Shown one piece after another: positions 25,139 to 34,732 of a stretch of 64,000 nt of DNA. Position numbers and translations under genes: made by a program. The DNA is from Streptomyces tirandamycinicus (GTDB taxonomy: Bacteria > Actinomycetota > Actinomycetes > Streptomycetales > Streptomycetaceae), in the NCBI RefSeq assembly GCF_003097515.1, contig NZ_CP029188.1, positions 5,405,001-5,469,000 on the forward strand, given 5' to 3'. Under the pieces are notes generated by a model. That model worked only from the letters and a program-made list of their open reading frames with translations. It was not told the origin of the DNA and ran no database searches. The first letter of the stretch is position 1. Every line of letters starts with the position of its first letter.

Positions 25139-28100
25139 TCAGCCGTGCATCAGGCGGTCGATGCGACGCGCGATGCCGTCGATGGTCGCGGCGGCCATGA
25201 GTTCCATCAGGGACAGTTCGCAGCCGAAGGTCTGCTCCAGGGCTACTTTCAGCTCCGCGCCCATCAGCGAGTCCAGCCCGAGGTCGGCCAGATGGGCGAC
25301 GGGGTCCACGCGGTCCGGGGTGGTCTGCAGGATGTGCGCGGTGGCTTCGACGAGCGTATGAGTGATCAGTTCGAGACGGGCCTGCTCACCGTCGGCGGCC
25401 TTCAGCCGCCGGCGCAGGTCCTGTGTCCGGGTGCGCTGGACCCTGCTGTTGCCGCCCAGTTGGGCGGAGAACCTCGGCACGGTGAGGGCCGGCAGCAGGT
25501 GGGTGAGCCGCTCCCAGTCCATCACGCCGACCGCTGCCTGTCCCTCGGGGCGGCTCAGGTACGCGTCGAGGGCCGTCAGGGCCATGGCGGGTGTGATCAG
25601 TCCGATGCCGGAGCGGGCGATGGTGTCGGCCATGTTCGTACGGGCGACGTAGCCGGTCTCGGAGATGCCGCCCCAGGCCAGTGCGAGACCCGGCCGGCCC
25701 TGGTCGCGGCGCGTGCGCATCAGCGCTTCCAGGTACAGGTTGGCGGCCGCGTAGGGGGCTTGGTGCTGGTTGCCGATCAGAGCCGCGACGGAGGAGTAGG
25801 CGACGAAGAAGTCGAGGCCGAGGTCGGCGGTGAGTTCGTGGAGTACCTCTGCGCCGCGCACCTTGGGCGCGAGTACGGCGGCGAACCGTCCGGCGGTGAG
25901 GTCGGTCAGCGGGGCGTCGTCCAGGTGCATGGCGGCGTGCACGACGCCGCGCACCGGGCGGCCGTGCTGCCGCGCGTCGGCGATGACCGTTCGCATGGCG
26001 TCGCTCGTGGTCACGTCGGCGGCGTGCACGTGAGCGCCGGCGCCGAGCCGGCGCAGGTCGCTGAGGAGTCGCGCGGCTTCCGGGGCCTCGGCGCCACGGC
26101 GGGAGACGAGGGCCAGGTGGCGGGCGCCGCGGGTGGCGAGGTGGCGGGCGGTCGCTGCGCCGAGGCCGCTCAGCCCACCGGTGACGAGATAGGTGGCATC
26201 GGGGTCGAGCCGCGGTGCCGGCTGCGGTTCTTCGACGGCGACGGGGAGGCTGTCGGTGAAGGAGACGACGACCTTGCCCAGGTGGCGCGAGTGGCGCAGA
26301 GCGCTGAAGGCGTCGCTGATGCGCGGTGCCGGGTAACTCTGGTGGGGGAGGGGCGGGTAGGTGCCGGCCAGGACGCGGTCGGTGACCGTGCGGAAGGCGG
26401 CTGCGGCCGTTTCGGGGGCGTCGGCGATCAGCCGGGTGATGTCGACACCGAAGTAGGCGAGATTGTCCCGGAAGGGGCGCAGCAGCAGCGGTGCGTTGGC
26501 GTAGATGTCGCGCTTGCCCAGCTCGATGAAGCGTCCGCCCGGCTTCAGGCACTCCAGACTGCGGGCGATGGCCTCCCCGGCCAGGGAGTTCAGAACGACG
26601 TCGACGCCTCGTCCCCCGGTCACCTCGCGGACCTGATGGGCGAAGGAGAGGTCGCGGGAGTTGAACACGGCCTCGACGCCCAGGGCGCGCAGCAGATCGC
26701 GCTTGGCCGGGGTGCCCGCGGTGGCGATCACCCGGGCGCCGACGTGACGGGCGTACGTCAGCGCGGCCAGACCGATGCCGCCGGCGCCGCCGTGCACCAG
26801 CACGGTGTCCCCGGCACGCAGGCCGGCGAGTGTCTCCAGGCTGTGCTGGACGGTGAGGTAGACGGCGGGCAGGGTCGCCGCCTGCTCGAAGGTCATGTGG
26901 TCGGGGATGCGGCCGGTCTGCTCCGTGCGTACCCGCACATGGGAGGCGAAGGCGCCGTGGGCGAAGGCGTACACCCGCTCGCCCACCGACCAGCCGGTGA
27001 CGCCCGGCCCGGTGGCGGTGATGACGCCGGCGCACTCCAGGCCGAGCAGCGGGCCGGTGGGACTGGCCGGTTCCGCGCCCGCCGGCAGCATGCCTTCGGC
27101 GAGCATCACGTCACGGTAGTTGAGGGCGGCGGCCTTGACCCCGACGACCACCTCTCCGGGGCCGGGTGGTTCCGCTTCGGCGTTGATCCAGGTGAGGTGG
27201 TGGCCTCGTCCGGGGCGGCTCAGCCGCAGCCGGTAGGTGTCGTGCGGGCCGGCGTCGCGGGTGACGGGCGGGAGCGGGCGCAGTCGGGGAGTGAAGCGCC
27301 CGTGTGGTTCCAGGACGACTTCGTCGTCCTCACCCGGTTCGAGGAGTTCGGCGGCCAGCCGTGCGGCGTCGGCCGCGTGATCGGGGGAAGTGGAGAGGCT
27401 GATGCGGCGTACGGTCAGGGTGGGGCGCTCGTTGGCGACGACCCGGCCGATTCCCCATACGGCCGCGGCCCATGGGCCGGCGCCGGTGTCCGCGGGGGCC
27501 GGGTGCAGGCCGGTCGGCGGGGTGACCAGCCACAGCAGGGGGTCCGGCCGGCCCGCGGCGGCGGCCGTGGCTGCCGCGGCCCTCACGGCACCTGCGGCCC
27601 TGGTGACGGCCTCGGTGACGGCCTCGGTGCCGGACGAGGGGTGATCGTCGCCGAGGAGGAGGACGACGCGCGCTGACGCCTGATCCGTCAGGGGCTGCTC
27701 CCACGGGTCCACGGCGTCGGGCAGGCAGGTGAGCTGGGCGCGGGCTCCGGCCGCCGTGAGGGCGGTGGTCAACGCGGTGCCCAGGGGATGCCCGGCGGAG
27801 TCGGTGACGATCAGCCAGGGATCGTCCGTGCGGGGGGCCGGCTCGGTGTTCCGCGGCGCGGTGTGCGGGCGCACCCGGGCGTCCACCGTGCGGCGAGCGA
27901 CCAGCAGGGAGTAGTCCTCCGCGGTCTCCGCCTGGCCGCTGCCGGTGTCGGTGACGGCGTCGAAGCCGCACTCGGACAGCAGGGGCGTCCACGCGGCGCG
28001 CGGCAGCAGGGGACTCGTGCGCAGGTCGTCGTCCGTGCCGGACCAGTACTCGGGCAGGAGCCCGAAGCACGGGCCGAGGATCTCCTCGTCGTGGCTCTCC

Positions 28101-31100
28101 ACCGCCAGCAGTTGCCCGCCGGCGCCGAGCAGCCGAGCGAGGCGCGTACAGGTGGCGCGCAGGTCGGTCGTGGCGTGCAGGACGTTCGCGGCCACGATGA
28201 GGTCGAAGGACCCGGGAGCGAAGCCCTGAGCGGTGGGATCGTCGTCGAGGTCGAGGGTGCGGTAGTCGAGGAAGTCGTATGCGGCGAACCGGGCCTGCGC
28301 CCGGGGGAAGAAGGCCGGTGTGACGTCGGTGAAGGTGTAGCGGGTCAGGTGCGGCGGGAGCACGGCGAGAAGGGCCTGGGTCAGGCCGCCGGTGCCGCCG
28401 CCGACCTCCAGGACGCGCAGCGGCCGGTCGGTGGGCCACTCGCGCAGCGCTTCCCGGAGGACGAGGCGGGCGTAGTGGCTGTGGGCGCGCATCTGCGGGG
28501 TGTCGGCGTAGAAGGCTTCGACGAGATGCCGGTCGGCTTCGTTGAAGAGCAGCTGGCGGGCGTCGGCCCGGCCGGTGAGGATGTCGGGAAGGTGGGCGCC
28601 GACGCGGGAGTACATGGCGGTGGCCGTGATCCATTGGGGGAACCGCTCCGCGCACAGCCGCAGGTGCGTCTCCGGGGCGGCTTCCGCCGCGGTGAACCGC
28701 CAGCACTCCTCGCCGGGGGATGCGGCGGGCTGGTGCTCCAGCAGGCCGGAGCGGGTGGCGAGCCCGGCCATGAGCCGGGCGTAGGAGACGTACCGCGGTT
28801 GCAGTCCCGCCGTCAGGAGGTCGCTCATCCGGAAGCGGTCCGTGCCCGGCAGCAGGTCGGCGAAGGCGGCGGCCGCGTAGTGCCCTGCCGTGGCCTTCAC
28901 CGTGGGCGCGAAGCGGCGGTAGTCGTCCGCCTGCTCCTTCTCGAAGGCGGCCCGTGCCGCGGCGGTCGCGGCCACCGTGTGCGCCGGTGCCGGCAGGGGC
29001 GCGGGAGTCGATGCGGGGGACTGGCCGGGGCGTGGTGCGTACCGCAGGACGGTCGCCAGCTCCTGCACCTCGTCCCGCCTGGCGACGGCGTGCAGACGGC
29101 AGCCGGTCAGCTGGACGGCGACGCCGCCGTCGTCCTCGCTCACGGTCACGTCGACGACGGCGTCCGATCCCGTGAGATGGCGCAGCACCACATGGATCCG
29201 GCCGCTGACCGGTGGCTGCCGCCATACGCGGGCGGACTCGATCGCGGTGGGCAGGAACATGCGGCCGCCGGCGACCCGGGCGAGCAGAGGGGCGGTTGCC
29301 TGCAGGGCGCCGTCGCAGATCACCGGGTGCGCGTGGAAGCCGGCCGCGTCACGCGCGGGCGACTCGGGCAGCCGGTAGGTCGCGGTGACCTCCGTGCCGG
29401 ACACCACCAGGCCGGTGAGGACCTGGAACGCCGGGCCGTACGAGAGACCCGCCCGTGCGGCGTGCTCGTAGTGCACGGCCGGCTCCACCACCGTGCCGGC
29501 ACCGGGGCCGCCGAGTGGCGCCGGTGCGGGGGCCGTCAGTCGGCGGACTCGGCCTCGCGCGTGCGGCGTCCACTGGGCGGAGGGATCGGTGCGGGAGGCG
29601 ATCAGGACGATGCCGTCCTCGGCGGACAAGGAGGTCTGGACCGATACGGAGGCCGGGTCGTCGGTACGGGGCAGGGTCAGCGGCCTCAGTACATCGAGAT
29701 CGGTGACTTCACACGGTGTGCCCAGCCCGGCGCGACCCGCCGCCAGTGCGGCCTCCAGGTAGGCGGTGGCCGGCATGACGATGCTCGTGTCGACCCGGTG
29801 ATCAGCCAGCCAGGGCAGCCGGGTGCGGGTGAGCTGCTGATGCCAGGTGGGGTCGGCGACGGCCGCCCGGCGTCCCAGCAGCGGATGTACGAGGGTCTTG
29901 TCCTGAGGAACGGTGACCCACCAGTCGGCTGTTCCGCTCCAGTGCCGCTCATGCTGCCAGGGGTACCCCGGCAGGGACACCACCTCGCCGCGCCGGGGGA
30001 AACACCGTGCGCCCGCCCCGGAGGCGATGATCGCGGCGGTGGACCGCCGTAGCGCTGCGGGACCGTGGGTGTCCCGGCGCAGCGTCGCGTGGGCGGCGGC
30101 GTGCCCGGGCAGCAGCCGCTTCAGATAGGTGGCCAGAATGGGGTGGGGGCCGACCTCCACGAACCGGGTGCAGCCCTCGTCGGCCAGTGCCCGTACGGCA
30201 TCGGCGAACAGGACGGGTTCACGTACGTTCCGCCACCAGTACTCCGCATCGAGCCGTCGCCCGGCGCACAGCGCGCCCGTCACGGTGGAGGCGAACGGCA
30301 GCCGGCCCTGCCGCGGGTCCAACGAGCGCAGCGGTCCCGCCACCTCCTCGTACACGGGGTCCATGTGCCGGGAGTGGAAGGCGTAGTCGAGGTCCAGGGC
30401 GCGGAAGAACACCCCGCGCGCCGTCAGCTCCCGGCCCAGTTCCGCCAGCGCCGCGTTGTCGCCCGCGATCGTGACGTCATGGGGGCTGTTGACGCCGGCG
30501 ACTTCGAGGCGCCCGTGGAAGGCCGCCAGCTCCTTGGCGGCCTCCTCGGGCCTCAGCCCGGCGGCAGCCATGCGACCGCTGCCGGCGGTCGCCGCCTGCG
30601 CCCGGCTGCGTACCGCGACGACACGGCATGCCTGCTCCAGGTCGAGACAGCCGGCGACGTAGGCCGCGGCGATCTCCCCGACACTGTGGCCGACGACCGC
30701 GTCCGGTTCGATGCCGCGGTCCTCCAGCAGCCGGACGATGCCGACCTGCACGGCGAACAGCAGAGGCTGGGCGATCTCGGTGCGCTCCAGACCGGGCGAG
30801 CCGGCGGCGAGTTGCTCGCGCGGCGACCAGCTCAGATGCGGACGCAGGCCCGCCTCGACCTCGTCGATTGCAGCGGAGAAGGCCGGCTCGGACAGCAGAT
30901 CGGCGCCCATGCCCGCCCACTGCGACCCATTGCCGTCGAAGACGAACGCGACCCGTCCCGGAGCCGCCCTCGGGGCGGTGGCGGCGGTGTCGGGCTGCTC
31001 GCCCCCGGCGAGTCGCAGCAGCGCCTCGGCCGCCTGCGCCGGGTCCTCGGCCCAGACGCAGGCGGCATGCTCGTGGCGGGTGCGGCGCCGGGTCGCGGTG

Positions 31101-32563
31101 TAGGCGATGTCGTAGAGGTCGTCCCCGGTGAACTGCAGGTGCTCCGCCATCCGTTCGCACGCCCGGGTCAGCGCCACCGGGGTGCGGGCGGAGACGACCA
31201 CCGGCACCCCGGCTGCCGGTGACCGGCCCGGTACGGCAGCGGCATCCGGTGCCGCCGGGTGGACGTCGGCCAGGACGAGGTGGGCGTTGGCACCACCGAA
31301 GCCGAAGGAGTTCACGCCCGCGACGGCCCTGCCGGGTGCGTCCAGGGGCTGCAGCCGTGTGACCGGCTGAATGTTCAGCTCGTCGAACGCGATGGCCGGG
31401 TTGAGCCGATCGGCATGCAGGGTCGCCGGGATCTGCCGGTGCTTGAGGACCAGCAGCGCCTTGAACAGGCCCGCCATACCGGCTGCGGCCTCCAGGTGAC
31501 CGAGGTTGCTCTTGACCGACCCGATCGGCAGCGGACCCCGGCCGCGGTCGACACCCAGGGCCCGTCCGATGGCCTCCGCCTCCAGCGGATCCCCCGCCGG
31601 GGTGCCCGTACCGTGGGCCTCCAGGTAGGCGACGTCGTCGGGCCCCAGACCGGCCCGCTCGTACACCTGGCGCAGCAGCGCCTCCTGCGCAGAGCTGCTG
31701 GGCAGCGCCAGACCGGGAGTCCGGCCGTCGTTGTTGGCGCCACTGGACAGGATCACCGCGTGGACGCGGTCTCCGTCGGCCCGGGCGTCGGCCAGCCGCT
31801 TGAGCACGACCAGCCCGCCGCCTTCAGCGCGCGTGAAGCCGTCGGCCTCCGCGGAGAACGGCCGGCACCGCCCGGTCGGCGACAGCATGGACGCGTTGCA
31901 GAAGCCCCCGTAGACATGGGGGTTGAGCAGGACGTTGATGCCGCCTGCCACCGCCAGGCGGGTACCGCCGCCGCGCAGGTGCTCGCACGCCTGGTGCACC
32001 GCGGTCAGGGCCGAGGAGCAGGCGGTGTCGACGGCGACGCTCTGCCCGTGCCAGTCGAAGTAGTGCGACAGCCGGTTGGCCACGATCGCCCCGGCCATCC
32101 CCGACATGGTGTAGGCGTTCCCGGACTCCGGTGACATCGACTGGAGTTCGCCGTAGTCCCGGCTGGAGCAGCCGATGTACACCGCTGTGTCGGAGCCCTC
32201 CAGCGCGGTGGCGTCGGTGCCGGCGTCGTCCATCGCTTCCACGGCCATCTCCAGCAGCAGTCGCTGCTGGGGATCCATGTGCGCCGCCTCCCTGGGGGAG
32301 ATGCCGGAGAAGAAGGAGGTGTCGAAGCCGGACAGGTCCCGGAGGAACCCGCCCGCCGCCGTGTAGGACTGGCCGGGGCGCCGACCGACGTCGACGAAGT
32401 CCGCGAGGGGGAAGCGATCGGACGGTACGTCGGTCACCAGGTCCGTACCGGCCGTCAGGACCGTCCACAGGTCGTCCAGGTGGTGCACGCCCCCCGGTAG
32501 GCGGCAAGCGGAGCCCACCACGGCAATGGCGTCGTCGGGCAGCAACGGCATACGCAGAGACAA
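25139..32563 (-). CDS. Iterative highly reducing type I polyketide synthase, KS-AT-DH-MT-ER-KR-ACP
   Basis: 2474 residues in one module. KS is about 11-435, with Cys182 (DTACSSA), His317 (HGTGT) and His355. AT is about 538-840, with Ser627 (GHSVGE) and YAFH near 727, which favours malonyl units. DH is about 890-1165, with His922 in DHRVDTSIVMP and Asp1084 in HPVICDGALQ. The C-methyltransferase is about 1340-1560 (LEVGGGTGG at 1385). ER is about 1800-2110 (LVHGGAGGIGLAAL). KR follows (YLVTGGLSGLG, YSSVAALIG). ACP Ser is about 2432 (GLDSLMG). The domain order with an internal MT is that of fungal highly reducing PKSs. No thioesterase is present; the reductase at 33806 may release the chain. The TTG start has GGAG 5 nt upstream; an ATG 12 nt in lacks one. 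Confidence 0.95.
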   Translation of the reverse strand: MSLRMPLLPDDAIAVVGSACRLPGGVHHLDDLWTVLTAGTDLVTDVPSDRFPLADFVDVGRRPGQSYTAAGGFLRDLSGFDTSFFSGISPREAAHMDPQQRLLLEMAVEAMDDAGTDATALEGSDTAVYIGCSSRDYGELQSMSPESGNAYTMSGMAGAIVANRLSHYFDWHGQSVAVDTACSSALTAVHQACEHLRGGGTRLAVAGGINVLLNPHVYGGFCNASMLSPTGRCRPFSAEADGFTRAEGGGLVVLKRLADARADGDRVHAVILSSGANNDGRTPGLALPSSSAQEALLRQVYERAGLGPDDVAYLEAHGTGTPAGDPLEAEAIGRALGVDRGRGPLPIGSVKSNLGHLEAAAGMAGLFKALLVLKHRQIPATLHADRLNPAIAFDELNIQPVTRLQPLDAPGRAVAGVNSFGFGGANAHLVLADVHPAAPDAAAVPGRSPAAGVPVVVSARTPVALTRACERMAEHLQFTGDDLYDIAYTATRRRTRHEHAACVWAEDPAQAAEALLRLAGGEQPDTAATAPRAAPGRVAFVFDGNGSQWAGMGADLLSEPAFSAAIDEVEAGLRPHLSWSPREQLAAGSPGLERTEIAQPLLFAVQVGIVRLLEDRGIEPDAVVGHSVGEIAAAYVAGCLDLEQACRVVAVRSRAQAATAGSGRMAAAGLRPEEAAKELAAFHGRLEVAGVNSPHDVTIAGDNAALAELGRELTARGVFFRALDLDYAFHSRHMDPVYEEVAGPLRSLDPRQGRLPFASTVTGALCAGRRLDAEYWWRNVREPVLFADAVRALADEGCTRFVEVGPHPILATYLKRLLPGHAAAHATLRRDTHGPAALRRSTAAIIASGAGARCFPRRGEVVSLPGYPWQHERHWSGTADWWVTVPQDKTLVHPLLGRRAAVADPTWHQQLTRTRLPWLADHRVDTSIVMPATAYLEAALAAGRAGLGTPCEVTDLDVLRPLTLPRTDDPASVSVQTSLSAEDGIVLIASRTDPSAQWTPHARGRVRRLTAPAPAPLGGPGAGTVVEPAVHYEHAARAGLSYGPAFQVLTGLVVSGTEVTATYRLPESPARDAAGFHAHPVICDGALQATAPLLARVAGGRMFLPTAIESARVWRQPPVSGRIHVVLRHLTGSDAVVDVTVSEDDGGVAVQLTGCRLHAVARRDEVQELATVLRYAPRPGQSPASTPAPLPAPAHTVAATAAARAAFEKEQADDYRRFAPTVKATAGHYAAAAFADLLPGTDRFRMSDLLTAGLQPRYVSYARLMAGLATRSGLLEHQPAASPGEECWRFTAAEAAPETHLRLCAERFPQWITATAMYSRVGAHLPDILTGRADARQLLFNEADRHLVEAFYADTPQMRAHSHYARLVLREALREWPTDRPLRVLEVGGGTGGLTQALLAVLPPHLTRYTFTDVTPAFFPRAQARFAAYDFLDYRTLDLDDDPTAQGFAPGSFDLIVAANVLHATTDLRATCTRLARLLGAGGQLLAVESHDEEILGPCFGLLPEYWSGTDDDLRTSPLLPRAAWTPLLSECGFDAVTDTGSGQAETAEDYSLLVARRTVDARVRPHTAPRNTEPAPRTDDPWLIVTDSAGHPLGTALTTALTAAGARAQLTCLPDAVDPWEQPLTDQASARVVLLLGDDHPSSGTEAVTEAVTRAAGAVRAAAATAAAAGRPDPLLWLVTPPTGLHPAPADTGAGPWAAAVWGIGRVVANERPTLTVRRISLSTSPDHAADAARLAAELLEPGEDDEVVLEPHGRFTPRLRPLPPVTRDAGPHDTYRLRLSRPGRGHHLTWINAEAEPPGPGEVVVGVKAAALNYRDVMLAEGMLPAGAEPASPTGPLLGLECAGVITATGPGVTGWSVGERVYAFAHGAFASHVRVRTEQTGRIPDHMTFEQAATLPAVYLTVQHSLETLAGLRAGDTVLVHGGAGGIGLAALTYARHVGARVIATAGTPAKRDLLRALGVEAVFNSRDLSFAHQVREVTGGRGVDVVLNSLAGEAIARSLECLKPGGRFIELGKRDIYANAPLLLRPFRDNLAYFGVDITRLIADAPETAAAAFRTVTDRVLAGTYPPLPHQSYPAPRISDAFSALRHSRHLGKVVVSFTDSLPVAVEEPQPAPRLDPDATYLVTGGLSGLGAATARHLATRGARHLALVSRRGAEAPEAARLLSDLRRLGAGAHVHAADVTTSDAMRTVIADARQHGRPVRGVVHAAMHLDDAPLTDLTAGRFAAVLAPKVRGAEVLHELTADLGLDFFVAYSSVAALIGNQHQAPYAAANLYLEALMRTRRDQGRPGLALAWGGISETGYVARTNMADTIARSGIGLITPAMALTALDAYLSRPEGQAAVGVMDWERLTHLLPALTVPRFSAQLGGNSRVQRTRTQDLRRRLKAADGEQARLELITHTLVEATAHILQTTPDRVDPVAHLADLGLDSLMGAELKVALEQTFGCELSLMELMAAATIDGIARRIDRLMHG

Positions 32564-32666
32564 CTGTGCTCCAAGCGGAAGCGGAGGGAATCCGGGGCGG
32601 GCATCGGATCACGCGGGCAGGCGCGTTCGACGGCTGTGAGAAGTAGCAGGCGGGGGTGCCCGCCGG

Positions 32667-33806
32667 TCAGAGAGCGCCGGCCGCCGAGTCGACGACGGCG
32701 CGGGAGCCGAGTCCGAGAGCCCGGCGGAGGAACCCCGTGTCCAGCGGTGCGGGCTCGGGCAGGCCGGGGGTGGCGGCCAGCGCACCGGTACGGTCGAAGG
32801 TGTGCCGGAGCCGGCAGTAGCTGAGGAATCCGGTCAGATGCGTGGCGATGAACCGCTCGGCCGGTGTCGCGTCGTCGATCTCCTCCGTGCACTCCAGTCG
32901 CAGGCCCGCATAGGCCTGCTCGAACGCGCCGATGACGTCGCCCAGTTGGGTGGGTGTGTGGTGCACGATGTGGTAGGTGTGCGCCCCGGCGCGCTCGTGC
33001 GGCGTGTCGTGTCCGATCCGGACCATCGCCGCCGTCGCGTAGTCGCTCGGCACGATGTTGAACGTCGCCGAAGGTGACGCCTTGAGCCGCAGGTGGAGCC
33101 GAGCCCCCGAAGAGCGTTCGGCAGCGGACGGAATGCTGGGGGCACCTCCGCTCGCCACTGTTTCGATCATGCGGCCCAGCAGAGCCAGCGGGTGACCGGC
33201 GGCGGTCTCCGGCAGCGGCCGGTCGCCGGCGACGACGCCCGGCCGCAGAACCACCGCCGGCCGGCCACGGCGCGCGGTCCAGGCGCGTACCAGTTGCTCC
33301 GCCTCGTACTTGGAAGCGTCGTAGTGCGTCACGAAGCCGTGGGCGTCGGTGAGGTCGTCCTCCCGTACCAGGCCGGCTGGCCGGTTCCCGGCAACCGCCA
33401 TGGTGCTCACGTGTACCAGACGGCAGTCGGGCCGCGTCCTGTCGGCGAAGGCGAGTACCTGGGCCGTGCCGTGGGCGTTCACCAGGAAGAGCCGCTCCCT
33501 CTCCCCGGCCAGCGCGATGTCGCCGGCGCAGTGCCAGACGGCATCGACCTGTTCCGCCAGCCGCGCGTGCGTCCCCGGCGACAGCCCCAGCCACGGCAGG
33601 GTCACGTCGCCCTTGACGCACTGCAGACGCCGCAGGGCGTCTGCGTCCGTTCCGCCGTGCAGGCTGACCGCGGCCACCACGCGCCGCCGCACGTCGGCGA
33701 GGTCGCCGCGTCCCAGCGCGATGACACGCTGATTGCGCGTGGTGAGCAGGGCATGGGCGAGACGGGAACCGACGAATCCCGTGGCACCCGTAATCAGGAT
33801 GGTCAC
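32667..33806 (-). CDS. NAD(P)-dependent thioester reductase-like protein (NAD_binding_4)
   Basis: 379 residues from a GTG at 33806. It opens with a Rossmann motif TILITGATGFVGSRLAHALL and contains the extended SDR elements VWHCAGDIAL and the active-site segment THYDASKYEAEQL (Tyr-x3-Lys). It resembles the reductase domains that end NRPS/PKS chains (Lys2/Car type) and male-sterility fatty acyl reductases. It lies 103 nt upstream of the PKS gene on the same strand. Because the PKS lacks a thioesterase, reductive release to an aldehyde or alcohol is a reasonable inference. It has no carrier or adenylation domain itself, so it must act in trans. Confidence 0.85.
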   Translation of the reverse strand: MTILITGATGFVGSRLAHALLTTRNQRVIALGRGDLADVRRRVVAAVSLHGGTDADALRRLQCVKGDVTLPWLGLSPGTHARLAEQVDAVWHCAGDIALAGERERLFLVNAHGTAQVLAFADRTRPDCRLVHVSTMAVAGNRPAGLVREDDLTDAHGFVTHYDASKYEAEQLVRAWTARRGRPAVVLRPGVVAGDRPLPETAAGHPLALLGRMIETVASGGAPSIPSAAERSSGARLHLRLKASPSATFNIVPSDYATAAMVRIGHDTPHERAGAHTYHIVHHTPTQLGDVIGAFEQAYAGLRLECTEEIDDATPAERFIATHLTGFLSYCRLRHTFDRTGALAATPGLPEPAPLDTGFLRRALGLGSRAVVDSAAGAL

Positions 33807-34003
33807 GGCCTCAGCATGGACGAATGAGCCTGAAAGATCAAAACGCTTAGTAGTCGGATGATCGCATGGTGTGACAAGTGGAGGGGGTTCGGGGAGTCGC
33901 ACCGAGAGGCCCTGCCGTGGAGAGAGTGCACGAGTCCGTCGGATGAACGGCCCTGCGCACACTCGGTGGTGGCGGAGCGGTGCGCGATCTGCCGTCTGTC
34001 AGG

Positions 34004-34594
34004 TCACGTCAGGTGCAGCTCCGCCCAGACCGTCTTGCCCGGCGCGCCCGCGCGCGGGGCGACCGCCCAGCGGGTCGCCAGCCCCGCGACGATCAGCAGA
34101 CCCCGGCCGGACTCCGCGTCGCCGGGCGGCTCCCGGTCGGAGAGCACCGGGACGCGTTCGGTCCGCGTGTCGGTGACCTCGACGCGCAGGCCGGCGGCGC
34201 CCTGGGTGAGCCGGACGCGGAAGTCCCGCCCGGCGACGTGCCCATGCCGTACGGCGTTGGCGGTCAGCTCCGCGGTGATCAGCGTCAGGGTGTCGTTGAC
34301 CCGGCTGCCGTAGGGGTGCCCCCACGCGTCGAGGCGGTGGGAGACCAGCCTGCGGGCGAGGCGCGCGCCGCGCGGGGAGGAGGTGAAGGCCATCGCGAAC
34401 TCGTGGAGGGGGCTTGCGGTCCCGGCCTCGGTCTCGGTCTCGGACTCGGTCTCGGACTCGGACTCGGACTCGACCTCGGTCCTGGTCTCGGACTCGGTCC
34501 TGGTCTTGGAGGCGCCCATGGACTCGGCATCGCCTTCGGCCTCGGACTCGTCGGGTCGTCGTGTGGGGGAAGTTCGGCTGTTCACGTGGTCCAC
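34004..34594 (-). CDS. RsbW-like ATP-binding protein with acidic Ser/Glu/Thr repeat
   Basis: 196 residues. Residues ~28-58 are an acidic low-complexity tract of SE/TE repeats encoded by near-perfect hexanucleotide repeats. Residues about 60-195 are a GHKL ATPase: N-box ITAELTANAVRHG, G-box SGRGLLIVAGLA. Such proteins are common beside Xre/DUF5753-DUF397 pairs in Streptomyces (whiJ-like clusters), where their targets are mostly unknown. Autonomous anti-sigma activity is possible. The true start is uncertain: an ATG at 34519 would keep the repeat and the domain. Confidence 0.8.
   Translation of the reverse strand: MDHVNSRTSPTRRPDESEAEGDAESMGASKTRTESETRTEVESESESETESETETEAGTASPLHEFAMAFTSSPRGARLARRLVSHRLDAWGHPYGSRVNDTLTLITAELTANAVRHGHVAGRDFRVRLTQGAAGLRVEVTDTRTERVPVLSDREPPGDAESGRGLLIVAGLATRWAVAPRAGAPGKTVWAELHLT
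34424..34510. repeat. Hexanucleotide tandem repeat inside the HATPase gene
   Basis: Imperfect repeats of CTCGGT/CTCGGA (plus-strand reading) over about 85 bases encode alternating Ser/Thr and Glu. Such a tract can change length by slippage without breaking the frame. Confidence 0.7.
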
Positions 34595-34732
34595 GCTGTC
34601 GGTGCCGTCCTAGCGTGAACAGGCACGACGCGCACACGGGAAGTCGCTGTAGGTGTGTGGTACGCGGGTGTAGGCGGCACGGAGCGTGACGGCCGGTGCG
34701 GGGGCGCGTTGGCCGGGGGAGGTGGTACGGGG

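Noticed and set aside
24983..27676. Large plus-strand open frame of about 900 codons opposite the PKS gene
   Set aside because: It is the GC-rich antisense shadow of the PKS coding strand: low-complexity Gly/Val/Arg-rich translation with no conserved domain. The PKS reading is continuous with all catalytic motifs.
25139..33806. PKS as part of the metallophore pathway
   Set aside because: It is on the opposite strand, separated by a strong bidirectional terminator, and has no iron box. Nothing in the metallophore gene set calls for a reduced polyketide chain.
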